NCBI RefSeq assembly: GCF_009901585.1
Contig: NZ_WXYO01000002.1
Span: forward strand, 528,769 to 592,768
Reading direction: 5' to 3'
DNA: 64,000 bases
From: Poritiphilus flavus
GTDB lineage: Bacteria; Bacteroidota; Bacteroidia; Flavobacteriales; Flavobacteriaceae
The notes under the pieces are model-generated. The model had not been told where the DNA came from. It ran no database searches and was given only the letters and a program-made list of their open reading frames with translations. Positions 44,101 to 54,600 of this stretch are shown here, piece after piece. Every line of letters starts with the position of its first letter. Position 1 is the stretch's first letter. The position numbers and the translations under genes were made by a program.

Positions 44101-44400
44101 AATACCTTCCAACAATGTGTGTTCAACAATAATCTGGCGGGGGTAAACTTTTTCTGGTTTGATCAGGAACAAAAAAACTCGCCTGCCCATGACAATGTTT
44201 TTGACGGTTGCACCATGTCTAATATGAACCATCTCTTTTTGGTCGATCGGATCAATACCAATAATACGCTGAGAAACTGTACGCTAAGAAACATCAATGA
44301 ACTTCGCAGCAGCACCTATCCAACTTTGAATTCAGGGATGGCACTAAACGCGGTATACCAGAACAATACCCTGGAAAATTGCGGTTTTAGCCTCGATTGA
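41149..44400 (+). CDS. Exported PKD-repeat beta-helix protein, copy 2
   Basis: The 1,083-residue protein has a lipoprotein signal (FSLIFSC, Cys26), a highly acidic linker (about 45-90), a DNRLRE-like domain (about 95-235), a Gly-rich linker, four PKD domains (about 285-375, 375-465, 465-555 and 558-640, each with YSWDFKDGS or YSWNFDDGS and a PSHTF or PDHTF strand) and a C-terminal right-handed beta-helix (about 645-1083). The last domain is nearly the same as the protein at 36833-38374. PKD and DNRLRE domains are typical of secreted polysaccharide-active proteins. It probably acts on, binds or anchors the capsule. The fused modules point to domain duplication plus shuffling. Confidence 0.88.
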   Translation: MRFHPTRIHAIFLCLYFISFSLIFSCTKDRDLILDAVLNDPNPTVNEEQTDGEEDSETEEGAEEEEGEETTEEEGTNEEEEDSGTEEDFESRVTRFPAINDAHLQSGQGYNQQIVRLQENWRTSYLMFDLSQIDSIGAYITDAHLEFTINSDDGNGEINVYSGNSSNWSEDDLSEQTAPATELQLGTLIKEYNVGNTEEIQLSGSDLIPEKTTLILDHKDGNDLAFASKEHPSVAGPQLVVTYNAPKDAEQIVVEEDTGGDGGSDGGGNGGGEDTNEEETNEAPMAVADASPSAGGVPLDVSFTGGNSSDDNGITGYSWDFKDGSTASIANPSHTFTEVGTYQVELTVRDAEGLTNTDVVTIEVNEEQNEGPIARASANPTSGEAPLDVSFRGSDSTDDHSVASYSWDFKDGSTSTQANPDHTFTDPGTYQVELTVRDENGLSDKDIVTITVEERQNEAPNAVVSANPRSGTAPLEVQFTGNQSTDDNQVTSYSWDFKDGSTATNTNPSHTFTDPGTYVVELTVRDEEGLSDKASVTITVTAPQQNEAPNAVATSDRTSGDAPLTVQFRGDQSTDDNGIVGYSWNFDDGSSSANANPSHTFNSPGNYAVQLTVRDGGNLTSTATLNITVSEASSGGGGNAPDGSYYVTVNGSSSNDGLSESNAWSIEHAFANAKAGDYVYIKAGNYGNVTLQPGNSGTSGNPIRFIGYRSQPGDISASNGSTFNYGDALNSNNMPLIRGNRVNNEGQGSGIFNFHSNIQISNIQITHYAQGVFSSGSNTVLDNVIVTEVGDFNPAHTYPDNTSDPTLSYSGIGINVTGDYSVIKNCFVLNAGAEGFRFSDCQYQQHSYNKVYSDSRVNPCDYYYLLALGAHDNELNNIYVERVGELQHLGHGLILKFDSKRNNVRNSTVRNTWLELSYSEVSDNQFTNCDVIGGGPKNEGALLIANGAHHNTFTQCSVVNCDGVAFSDWDEDFSRGDVRNAGHHNTFQQCVFNNNLAGVNFFWFDQEQKNSPAHDNVFDGCTMSNMNHLFLVDRINTNNTLRNCTLRNINELRSSTYPTLNSGMALNAVYQNNTLENCGFSLD

Positions 44401-44888
44401 TCTGTTCCCGGGTCCTGACTACAATTTTGCACTGAAATACCACCAAAAGTCAGTGTAGTAGGTACTTTGCCGTAGGTAAATGAATTTTATCCAACTTATT
44501 CTGCCAAAAGTGGATTAAAATATACCTTTATACCTTGTAGTAGCGATCATAATTCAACAAAAAAAGATCTCATAACCAGTGCTTTAGCGAGAAAATCAGA
44601 ATTTTTTGGTTGGGTCTTTGTTGTAAGGATTGCTCAGAAAAATCATCTGTTGTTGAAATAAGCTTTGGATCGCGTATCAGAGTAACAATGAATGTTTTCA
44701 GCTTTTTGCTAAAGACGAAGTATTCAATATCTACTGGGCAGCACAACATAGCATGAAAACAAATATGGAGAAACCTTAAGCAAACGGCATATCTTAACAA
44801 TAGAGTAACTTTAGAAATGCTATTTTCGCCCTTCATCGATCCGGTTTAACAGGGGTCCTGAAGCCGATGTATCAAAAACGGTTCACTA
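44401..44888 (+). other. Intergenic region with 3' element copy 2
   Basis: The 488-base gap after the second beta-helix gene holds the same element as 38433-38502, here at 44461-44530, 60 bases after the stop. The inverted arms are ATTTTATCCA (44484-44493) and TGGATTAAAAT (44511-44521). The rest has no coding frame and no clear promoter before the next gene. Confidence 0.5.
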
Positions 44889-46013
44889 ATGAAAAACGTG
44901 CTGGTCGTCTACCACTATATAGCTCACTACCGTATCCCAATATTTAATTTATTATCAAAAAGTGATAATCCTCGTTACACTGTATTATCGGGGTTAAAAA
45001 CGGATATAAAAATTAAGACGGCCGATAGTGAATTAGCAAAATTACCTCCCTCTAAAGGTGGCATTAATTGGAAGATCATAAAGAATTTCTGGTTTTTGAA
45101 GTATTTCCTGTTTCAATTTCCAGTATTAAAACTAAGTCTTTCAAGAAAGTACGATACCGTGATATTCATAGGGGTGATGTATTACATTACGACCTGGTTC
45201 GGTGCAATTTTCGCTAAGTTATCTGGAAAAAAGGTCATCTTCTGGACCCACGGTTTTATCCGCGAGGAAAATAATTTAAAAGGGTTTGTTAGAAAACAAT
45301 TCTACAAATTAGCAGACGAGATATTGGTATATGGGCAATGGGCCAAAGATATTTTGGTCTCCAAAGGATTTGATCCGGCAAGAGTAAACCTCATATACAA
45401 TTCGTTGGATTATGATCACCAGCTCAAAATACGAAATGCATTCCAGGATGGGGTACCACTTGAACTCTTTAAGGACAAAGAATTACCTGTCATCGGGTTC
45501 ATCGGGAGGTTGACACCTCAGAAAAAAGTGAATTTACTGTTAGAGCTGGCGCGTAAAATAAATGCCGAAGAAAACAGGGTAAACCTGCTTATAATTGGAA
45601 GTGGGGAAGAGGAAGACCATTTGAAAGAGCTGGCTTCCGATCTTGGCCTGACAGACAATATCATATTTTATGGAGCATGTTACGATGAAGAAGTATTGTA
45701 CAAACTCATCAGGTCTATGAAGGCAATAATTTCACCTGGTGAAGTAGGACTAACCGCGATCCATGCCCTCACCTATGGAGTTCCTGTCATTACCCACAAT
45801 AAATTTAATCGGCAAATGCCGGAGTTTGAGGCAATAATTGAAGATAAGACTGGGGATTTTTTTGAGTATGACAATGTTGATAGTCTAAAGGAGGTAGTAT
45901 TGAAATGGATGTACGAGAAAAAAGCAGGGGATACTGTAAAGGAATGTTATCGGGTTGTGGATGAGTACTACAATCCATATACTCAAAAGGAAATATTTGA
46001 CGCTGTAGTATGA
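44889..46013 (+). CDS. GT4 glycosyltransferase
   Basis: The 374-residue GT-B enzyme shows an N-terminal acceptor half starting NVLVVYHYIAHYRIPIFNLL and a family 4 C-terminal half: VIGFIGRLTPQKKVNLLLELA, LLIIGSGEEEDHLKELA, ISPGEVGLTAIHALTYGVPVI and the EX7E-like region. The N-terminal helix rich in aromatics could bind the membrane. It overlaps the acetyltransferase gene by 4 bases (ATGA), so translation is coupled. Confidence 0.92.
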   Translation: MKNVLVVYHYIAHYRIPIFNLLSKSDNPRYTVLSGLKTDIKIKTADSELAKLPPSKGGINWKIIKNFWFLKYFLFQFPVLKLSLSRKYDTVIFIGVMYYITTWFGAIFAKLSGKKVIFWTHGFIREENNLKGFVRKQFYKLADEILVYGQWAKDILVSKGFDPARVNLIYNSLDYDHQLKIRNAFQDGVPLELFKDKELPVIGFIGRLTPQKKVNLLLELARKINAEENRVNLLIIGSGEEEDHLKELASDLGLTDNIIFYGACYDEEVLYKLIRSMKAIISPGEVGLTAIHALTYGVPVITHNKFNRQMPEFEAIIEDKTGDFFEYDNVDSLKEVVLKWMYEKKAGDTVKECYRVVDEYYNPYTQKEIFDAVV

Positions 46014-46642
46014 AACCGTATAAACTACTCTCTTACAAAAGAAATTCCAGAATTGCCAAATCAGCAAAGGTCTATCCCTTCACACGAATAACCAATTCTG
46101 AGATAGGCGATTTCTCTTATATCAGTTATAGTTGCACTATAAACGGTTGCAGCATAGGCAAGTTTTGTTCAATCGCCAGCGGGGTAAAAATTGGCCTTGG
46201 AAAACATCCAACCAATTTTGTGTCTACAAGCCCGTTCTTTTATGCTCCTCATAATCCGCTTAACAGGTCTGTGGCTGAAGAACTAAAATTTGAGGAATCT
46301 GCTCCGGTAAAGATCGGGAACGATGTGTGGATCGGGGCTAATGTAGTGGTTTTAGACGGCATTGAAATTGGTAATGGAGCAATAATCGGAGCAAATAGTA
46401 TAGTTACTAAGAATGTTTCTCCTTACTCCATAGTAGGAGGCGTACCTGCCAAAGAAATAAAGAAAAGATTCTCAGAGCAACTTGTAAATGAGTTGAATTC
46501 GCTGAACTGGTGGGACTTACCAACGACCTTTTTCGAAAAACAAGAGGTAAAGGGCATTTTTTCCGGTGAACTTGATGCTTCCGGGATCGAAAAGTTATCA
46601 GCATTGGTTAAAGCCTATAGGCAAGAAGACAAAAAGGTATAG
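46010..46642 (+). CDS. Left-handed beta-helix O-acetyltransferase
   Basis: The 210-residue protein is built from hexapeptide repeats (IGKFCSIASGVKIGLG, then VKIGNDVWIGANVVVLDGIEIGNGAIIGANSIVT) and matches CatB-like acyltransferases that use acetyl-CoA. The likely active His lies in LGKHPTNFVSTSPF. Such enzymes O-acetylate a sugar or an amino-sugar in polysaccharide units. Coupled to the preceding glycosyltransferase. Confidence 0.92.
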   Translation: MKPYKLLSYKRNSRIAKSAKVYPFTRITNSEIGDFSYISYSCTINGCSIGKFCSIASGVKIGLGKHPTNFVSTSPFFYAPHNPLNRSVAEELKFEESAPVKIGNDVWIGANVVVLDGIEIGNGAIIGANSIVTKNVSPYSIVGGVPAKEIKKRFSEQLVNELNSLNWWDLPTTFFEKQEVKGIFSGELDASGIEKLSALVKAYRQEDKKV

Positions 46643-46677
46643 GTCTTTCAGTTTGATGTTTATAGAAATTAAAAAAT

Positions 46678-47655
46678 ATGACAAATCATATCGTTCAAAA
46701 TAAACCTTGTATCATTTTTTTGAACAAAGGCAATCCGAATCATTTGAAATTCGCAATAAGCGAAGCCAGGAAATACAATCCGGATTTGGATATAATTCTC
46801 TTGGGAGACGAATCCAATAAAGTTTATGATGGGGTCAAACACTACAGCATAGATGATTATTTTGAATCCGCATTAGACTTCAAAGAGAATTATTATGAGC
46901 ATATGTCTAACAATTCTTATGAATTCGAATTGATCTGTTACCAAAGATGGTTTGTGATCGATGAATTCCTTAAGAAGCACGATTACCCTTTTTTGTGTTA
47001 TGTAGACAGTGACATCCTGATCAAAAAGAACCTCTTGGAGTATCTCGAAACCATTCCTGAAGAGGATTACTATTTAATTGGGCATAAGGATCCGCAAGGA
47101 GAGTATTTTAATCCCAGCCTTAATTTTTATACGGATCGAACTATTTCAGACATAACCTCCTTTATTAAGAAGTCCTATGTAGATGAAGGAATACTTCAAA
47201 AACTGAGGGATAAATGGGCATATCACAAAGAAAACAACGTACCTGGCGGCATCTGTGATATGACCCAGCTAAAACTCTTTTTTAACCATGAGGTAGGGGA
47301 TTCCTTAAAAGTTCACGATATCTATGATCTAGGCAAGAACAAATATGTTCCTGATGGCAATGTAAACATCGACAGTAACTTTTATGACAACGCGCAATTT
47401 AAAATGCATCTTGGAGTAAAACTGATCAGGAATATTGATAATAAGTCTTACGGCTACCTTCAAAATGGGGAAAAGGTTGCCTTGCTCTCTTCTCATTTTC
47501 AGGGGCGTGCTAAAAAGCTGATGAAGTATTATACGGATGTGAACTTCAATCCGTCGTCTATAAAGAATTCCCTAAAAATAAGACTAACCTGGTTAGTTGT
47601 CCGACTCGCGCGGAATCCATTTGTATTTCGTATTTACGAAAGGATAAAAGGTTAA
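46678..47655 (+). CDS. GT-A-like glycosyltransferase candidate
   Basis: The 325-residue protein has the alpha/beta start PCIIFLNKGNPNHLKFAISEA and a DXD-like YVDSDILIKKN near residue 105, as in GT8-like and related enzymes. C-terminal parts (GGICDMTQLKLFF, IDSNFYDNAQF, LHLGVKLIR-like segments) resemble small capsule transferases annotated only as hypothetical. The family assignment is uncertain. It is the last plus-strand gene of the locus and is convergent with a methyltransferase. Confidence 0.65.
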   Translation: MTNHIVQNKPCIIFLNKGNPNHLKFAISEARKYNPDLDIILLGDESNKVYDGVKHYSIDDYFESALDFKENYYEHMSNNSYEFELICYQRWFVIDEFLKKHDYPFLCYVDSDILIKKNLLEYLETIPEEDYYLIGHKDPQGEYFNPSLNFYTDRTISDITSFIKKSYVDEGILQKLRDKWAYHKENNVPGGICDMTQLKLFFNHEVGDSLKVHDIYDLGKNKYVPDGNVNIDSNFYDNAQFKMHLGVKLIRNIDNKSYGYLQNGEKVALLSSHFQGRAKKLMKYYTDVNFNPSSIKNSLKIRLTWLVVRLARNPFVFRIYERIKG

Positions 47656-47716
47656 GACAATTCTGATCCTTGCTTAAGTTGCTTCCGAACTGGCTTTTTT
47701 GACCAGATCCGGATGA

Positions 47717-48574
47717 TCAGGCTAGTCTTGCCCTGATATACATGTCCCTGTTTGGGCTTTTCGGGAAAAGGTTTTTTATGCTTCCATTTCTATTCAGGAG
47801 GATCTTGGCGCTCTCCTTCATAACAGCCACAGGATTTTTAGTGATCAGTGGGAATTGGGCATGCCTGTATATTTTAGTCTGGACAATCTCAAATCCGTTT
47901 CTTTTCAGTATATCCTCTACTATAGATTGATTAGCAAAACTTATGTGGTCCGGCGCGTAGTAAGGTTTGTGATGATCCTCAGCTGCCAAATGCGAGGAAT
48001 GACCAGTTTCCAGGAATAACTCACCCTTGTCCTTTAATTTGGATTTTAAGGTTCTAACAAACTGTACTGGATCAGGGAGGTGTGAGTAAACGTTAAGCAT
48101 TGAAATAAAATCATACTTAACGTCATGGCTCTCTATATCAAAAAAAGTGACGTCTAAATTTCTGTCAACACAAAAAGACTGCTTTTGTTTATTGGGTTCA
48201 GACCCTATTACCTTTAATTTGTTTCCAGTGTAATTACCCAGAGACTCAATGAACTCACCAAAACCACAACCGATATCCAACCAATTTAAAGAATCCTGGG
48301 ACAGTGACTCCTTGGTATAAAAGTCTTTGAGAACGCTTTCGTAGTTCTTTACTTTTAGCGGGCTGTAACTACCGGTTACGTTGATGGTAGAATCTCCGCG
48401 GTGCATGCCCATTTTATGCGAAGAATTTATTTCTTCCTGTGAGGGCTGGGGGTTCAGGTAAACCAATCCACATCCAACACATTTAACATAGGTAAACCCA
48501 TTTTCTTCATCATAGAGCTCTGATCGGCTTTCACCGCAGTTGTAACATGTAACAGAAATTCTTTTCATGTGCAT
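47717..48574 (-). CDS. SAM-dependent methyltransferase with zinc-finger-like N-terminus
   Basis: The 285-residue protein has a CxxC-x(n)-CxxC zinc-ribbon-like start (CYNCGES, CVGCGLVYLNP) and a class I methyltransferase domain with the SAM loop LDIGCGFGEFIESLG near residue 97, DFISMLNVYSHLPDP and a late ETGHSSHLAAEDHHKPYYAPDHISF. This type usually methylates sugars or sugar intermediates in antibiotic and surface-glycan pathways, so it may modify the capsule. It is downstream of the giant T9SS gene, behind a hairpin. Confidence 0.88.
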   Translation of the reverse strand: MHMKRISVTCYNCGESRSELYDEENGFTYVKCVGCGLVYLNPQPSQEEINSSHKMGMHRGDSTINVTGSYSPLKVKNYESVLKDFYTKESLSQDSLNWLDIGCGFGEFIESLGNYTGNKLKVIGSEPNKQKQSFCVDRNLDVTFFDIESHDVKYDFISMLNVYSHLPDPVQFVRTLKSKLKDKGELFLETGHSSHLAAEDHHKPYYAPDHISFANQSIVEDILKRNGFEIVQTKIYRHAQFPLITKNPVAVMKESAKILLNRNGSIKNLFPKSPNRDMYIRARLA

Positions 48575-48610
48575 TTAGTGTTTGGTTCCTGGATTTATTT
48601 TAAATGAACA

Positions 48611-48643
48611 GGGCGATTTCCAGGATCAGCTTGAAAATCGCCC
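48611..48643 (-). terminator. Hairpin after the giant gene
   Basis: GGGCGATTTC (48611-48620) pairs with GAAAATCGCCC (48633-48643), a 10-bp stem with one bulge and a 12-base loop, 36 bases after the giant gene's stop. The tail on the minus strand is not T-rich, so termination strength is uncertain. Confidence 0.5.
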
Positions 48644-48678
48644 GATATCATCATTATACTTATTTAATCATAAAACTT

Positions 48679-51600
48679 TTATTTCGCTATTACGAGAGGG
48701 CTACTATTGGTTTGCCCTTTATTATCCACCGTTCTGACGAAATAAACTCCGGTTTCCAATGAGCTGATATTCAGTAAATACTCTCCGCCTTTAAGGACAT
48801 CATTGGCCTCATAGATCATAACAGCCCTTCCACTTGCATCAAAGATAATAATATCCTCCAGCACGGAATTGCCTGGATTTAGCCATACTGCGTTAGATGC
48901 AGGGTTAGGATACAATACCGATTGCACATTTTGAACTTCCGGTCCGAAGCTGTCCAGGTCAACCTTAAAGGAAGAACTTCCTGTGGCGAAGACCTCAACA
49001 TTGTCAAAATAATAGAACTCATTGGAGATGCTAACCTGTGCTTCCACAATAACCTGTATAGTGCTACCAGTAAGTCCTGTAGCAGAGAAGGTCTGTGGGG
49101 AAATATCGTTCTGAGCAAAACCAAATTGTACAGGAGTTCCCCCATCTACGGAATAGAATGCTCTGATGAAATCAGCATTTTCCTTATTGTTATCCCCGTC
49201 ATTTACATCTACGGAAACATTAACCACGGCACCGCTAATAGAGATAACCTCCGAAGTCCAGGTACCAAAGGAACCGCTGCCATTGGTTTCGAATTGACCT
49301 CCCTGTACCTCAAAAGATCCACTGCCTCTGGAAGAGGTCCATGCCGTAGCGCCATTATCCACTGTAGTCCCGTTGGAAAGCCCGCTAAAGTCTTCAAGCC
49401 ATAAAGAACCTGAAGTGATTTCCTCCACCACAGTGATTGGTATGGTGGTGGTGGTCACAACGCCACTCAGATCCGTAGTATTCACTACTACATCATAGGT
49501 TCCCAGAGCGCTTAGAGGGGGTGTGCCGCGAATAGTTCTTGTCGCCGCGTTGTACTCCATCCAGGCCGGTAATGCAGTAGTTCCGTCAATCAGAACACTG
49601 TTAACCGACATTTCATTTCCAGGAAATCCTCTGTCTATGAAGAGATCTATATTAACACTAAAGAAGGTATCTACTTCTGCAAATTGCTCTGAAGCGATTG
49701 TGGAGACAGGGTCATCCTCAGGCTTAATATTGATAAAGTAGAACAGGTTATCGTTCCAGTCACACAATGGGCATCCACCGCCACCAGTAAAGTCCATGAT
49801 ACCTATGTATTCATTAGGTACGATGTTTCCATCCTGATCCCTTACTTTAAAGATCCGAGCTGCCAATATGTGCGGGTTTGAACCACTGGTATTCGTTCCT
49901 CCACTGGTAAGCCTGTTTTGGATCCGTATCCTGAAAGGCTGCGTAATACCACTGGTGTTCACATCATTACTGATCACCCCGCTATTGTTTCTCGGCAGTA
50001 GCGAATTGTACCAATTGATACTTCGGGTGAAATTGATGCCCCCTACCGTGGTTTGATCAAATGTCCTGACAAATCTTGCATTCCCTCCACCAACTCCGGA
50101 GAAAGCTGCTAACATAAACGCTCTTACAGGCTGACCGGGATCTGCCTGTACGAAATTCGATGATACGATCAGATCTCCCTCATATCCGGCATTCACGTTG
50201 GCCGCTATAGGAAATTCTGCATTCGGAATTTCAGGGGTTGGATTCTCAGGATCTATAGTCCCCTGCTTATTCACAATACTCTTTATGTTGGTCTGGAATC
50301 CAAAAACATCGATTATATCAATGAGGTCCATTTCCATGATTCCTCCTGGCCTTGCCTGATAGGAGCCATTCAAGGTTGCCTGAATGGACGCGCCATTATC
50401 AGCATTAGACACTATATCGATGGTGCCTCCGTGCATCGAATTATCTGGAGTAACTCCCAGGTCTGTGATAAAGGTAATATTGATATCTACGAAACTACCT
50501 GCTCCTACCGTAATAGGGAAAGTAGCCGGAGGATTGGTTACCGGAAGGATCTCATAAGTGTAGTCCGCAGGATCTGAAACAATAATATCAGAAATGATCA
50601 GATCCGAAGTCCCTGTATTATGCAATCGCATGATGTTGGAATCGTGGAACAGGGTTAGCGTACCGTGCTCTGTGAATTCCGGATCTCCGATCCTGTGGAA
50701 GGAATAATAGTCATCCGCCGGGAATCCCCTGTTGGTACCTGGAATCTTGGTCATATTCTCCAGGGTAAGTTCCGCGCCTGTCGCCGCAACGATAGAGAAA
50801 TTGTAAGTCTCCTGAGAAATATTCCCATTGCTGTCCTCTGCTTCAACAAATAAAGTGTGAGGTCCAAGATCAGAAACGGTTATTGGCGTGGTATAAGAGG
50901 TAATCGAACCTCCATCCAGGATATAGTCCAATCGAATGATTCCACCGCTACCCGTCTGGTTTTCAGCCTGAAGACTTATATCAACTGTACCTCTATAGAC
51001 ATCTGGAGCTTCTGAATTTCCAACGAAATCCGCTGTGATCAACGGAGGTAGGAAGGCAGGATTTACCTGTACAAGCTGAATGTAATTCAACTTGGCATTT
51101 ACACCGAACGGTTCTAACGCCAGTCGGAGAACACCATTATTAACATCTACCAACTCCATGTTCTCGAAGAACACCAGATTCTGCGGATTGTTGTTCTCCT
51201 CATCAAAATCGATAACATTAATGCCATTGACCTCCAGTAAATGGTAGCTGTCGTTGGCCGAAATATCACCAACACTGATATTCACATAGTATTTACCGTT
51301 CGGAACATCGATCAACCAATCTCGTGTGGGAAAAGACTGTGAAAGCGATCCCATTACCGAGAGGGTGTTTCTCAGGACATCGTTATTCACTCCCGTGTTT
51401 CGGTTTCTCGCATTAGCGCTGGCATCAGCCGGCGTTGCTGTACCTGGTAATACCCATCCAAACTGAATGTCACCCTGAGGCGTACTTTGTACTCCATAAG
51501 GTACTCCAAAGTCGTCTATATATCCTGGAGGTGATATTTCAATGAGATCAGGATCCTGGAAGTTAAATTGATAGGCGAATTGTATATCATCTACTATATC

Positions 51601-54600
51601 GAGATTAATAGTCACCTGAGCCGGAGCATAACCTGGTGATGAGGCGGTAATTGTAGCGCTGTAATTCCCGATCGGAAGACCTCGCGTATCTAATCCTATA
51701 TCAATAGGTGTTCCCAGTGCAACAGCAGGGAGTACCACCCAGCTTTCTGAGGCGGCCAGATTCACTTCTCCCGCCGTGACCCCACCTGTACCGGTAAGTG
51801 TAACAGGCTGGGTAGGAATAATTACCTCCTGCTCATCCGAAGCGGTGAAATTCAAACTGGCAACATCAAAACTTAAGGATTCACCAAATGATGGGGTCGC
51901 ATTTTCAAGCAGGAAAATGTAATCGTTATAGTCCCCGTCTGTGGAGTCCTCAAAGGCGATGAAATAGGTGTTGTCCAGTAAATTACCATCCCTGTCCTTG
52001 GCAGGATATGTCCTGGCCCTGTGGGCAATACCGGTATTTAGGTCGTCCTGGGTATACTTGAATCCACCAAAATTGGCTGATTCCACATATATCCCAAAAG
52101 TTTCAGTCAGTGGATCAAAACTTGTTGTTCCTGAAGACACCGGTGGGAACAGTGTTTGAGCATTGTCAAGACCGTCTGCAAGTATCCCAACTTCGTTAGT
52201 AACAACAGACCCATCTGAAGTAAACCAGCCAAATGGAAGAGGTTCAGCAGGTGAATAGCGACCCACTGGAGTAATGTTTACCAACCCCTGATTGGCGGCT
52301 ACCCAGTTCTGAGCAAATATTTCATCTCCCATAATGATCGGATCTGTGCTTGTAGTTAAGGTGGTCCAGCCTACATTAACGCTAACACCGAGTACATCCG
52401 CGATATCCTGCAATATTGGTTCTTCCACACCTTCATAACCAACCTTTTTGAGTCCGAACAGCCCTACATCAAACACCGGATTGAATATTCCGTTACTGGT
52501 AATTGTAAGACTTGCATCCTGGTATCCGAGATTTGAACCGTCCAGATCAGGCGCGTAGGTCACAGTGTAAATGATGCTTTCACCAGGATTTAAACTGGTT
52601 CCACCGGAAGGTGATACCGGGTCAAATTGATTGGCAAAAGTTCCTGTTATGCTCACATCAGTGATATTCAGGATTTCGGTACCGGAATTTGTAATTTCCA
52701 CGGTCTTGGCATCGGTATTTTGCCCGTCACCATTGGTGGTGATCTCAAAGATCAATTCGTCCGGAACACCAGCTATCCTTGGTCCTGGAGTGGCCGGTGT
52801 ATCCGCTCTTAAGAGTGTCAGCCTTGGAGTTCCTCCGTTATCCCTGTCGTATTCCGATACGTAGAGATGGCCGGTGCTGGGGTCTTCTACAACATCCAGA
52901 GGATCGTCAAAGCCGTCTAAACCTGGAATTGTAGTATAAGCTTCTGCAATAGGTCCGCTAGGCATAGGGTCCATAACCAATACATCATCCTGCCCGCTAA
53001 ACCTTACTACCATAAGCACACCTTGCAGCTTTCCATCGAAAGCGTCACTCTTGTACTCTATTACTCCATTCGGTGATTTATTCTTTCCAAAATCATAAGC
53101 TGGCTCCCTGTAATTTGGATCAGGTCCCAGGTTATCAGGATATTTATCAACATCAACATAGCTGGCCTCTGCCTGGCCCGGAAGGCCGCTGTAGCTAACA
53201 CCGCCATGGTTCAATACAAATTCTCCCCTGTACGGGTTTGGGTGTCCGTGATACGAACCTCCTTGAGTCGCGTATAGGAAATCTTTCTGAGTTTCTCCTC
53301 CATCCAGCGCTGGAACAAATCCCAGTGAAGTGAGTCCATCGATCCTTCTTGCAAGAGTGTAGTCTGAGGTAGAAGGTGCATTTGGCGAATTCACCCCATT
53401 ACCCGCGGTTCCGTTTGTCGGTACATACAGCCAACCATTGGAGTGCCAAACAAGGTCGTAGGCATTTCGAATACCTGAAGAAAATATGGTCAATGCGGCA
53501 TTTGTGGCATAGGGATTATAAGTGCCATCACTCATGGTCAGACTACCATCGCTAGCGCTATTAATTACCGATATATCGTCCGTAGTGTGAACATCCAATG
53601 GCAGAGTACCTAATTTGCTGAAGTCCAGTTTAAGCACCGCACCTGAAAGCAGGCGTTCAGGCCTGTTCGCCCAAATGATATCGGGCTCTCCTCCCGCGGA
53701 ATTACTTCCCTGGTTAATGTACATAAAGCCTTGGTCGTCAAAGGCCAAACTGTTCGTCAAGTGGTCTTTAGAAGATCTCGGCAGATTAATTACGATATCC
53801 TCCACAACGGACAGGTTGGGACCACTTAGTCTTGTGATCTTCCCATCCCATTCAGGACCGTCCGTAATCGCTGCCATACTATGGCTAACGTAAGCGATAA
53901 GGTTCTGTGCGGTAGATGCGGGATCAAATACCAAACCAATGATCAATCTGTCATTGTTATTATTGACCCCGGTTACGGGATGAGGTGAACCTTGTAGCGC
54001 CGGACTAAGGATCTCCAGATTACTTAGTGTACCATCCGCTGCCATGTCCCATCTATAAATTTGTCCGTCTGAGGAGAAATCTCCGATCGTACTGGCGTAT
54101 AATTTACCATCAGGTCCAATTGTAAGACTTGAAAACCGCTGGTTCTCAGTACCTGGTCCAAGAGCCGGGCCCAAAACTTTGGTAAACTGAACCCCGGTAA
54201 GATCTCTCATAGGTATCGTACCAGGATCTATATCCCCGGTTGTAAAGGTTGATTCAAATGGAATGAATGATAACCTGTCATTAACATCGCCGATCAGGTT
54301 GACCTCAATGTTGCTTGATAATCTAAAGATATAGGTCGTAAAGGGTTTTAGTTCATCGAGCGGTGTAAGTGTAATGGCATCGCCACCTCCGGTATCATTG
54401 GAATTTGATGGCACCAGAATTTCTCCAACTCCGGGATCGACCTCAAACAGGTTGACATTTCCTGCAAGGGTACCTTCATCCAATTCGTACCCACTTGGAA
54501 TGACCAGTTCAACATTTGCCTGGAAATCGTTTATAGCGACGTTAGTCGCGTTATTTGCCGGAGATACATTAGTAAAGAATGGGTTTGAACCAGAATTGAA

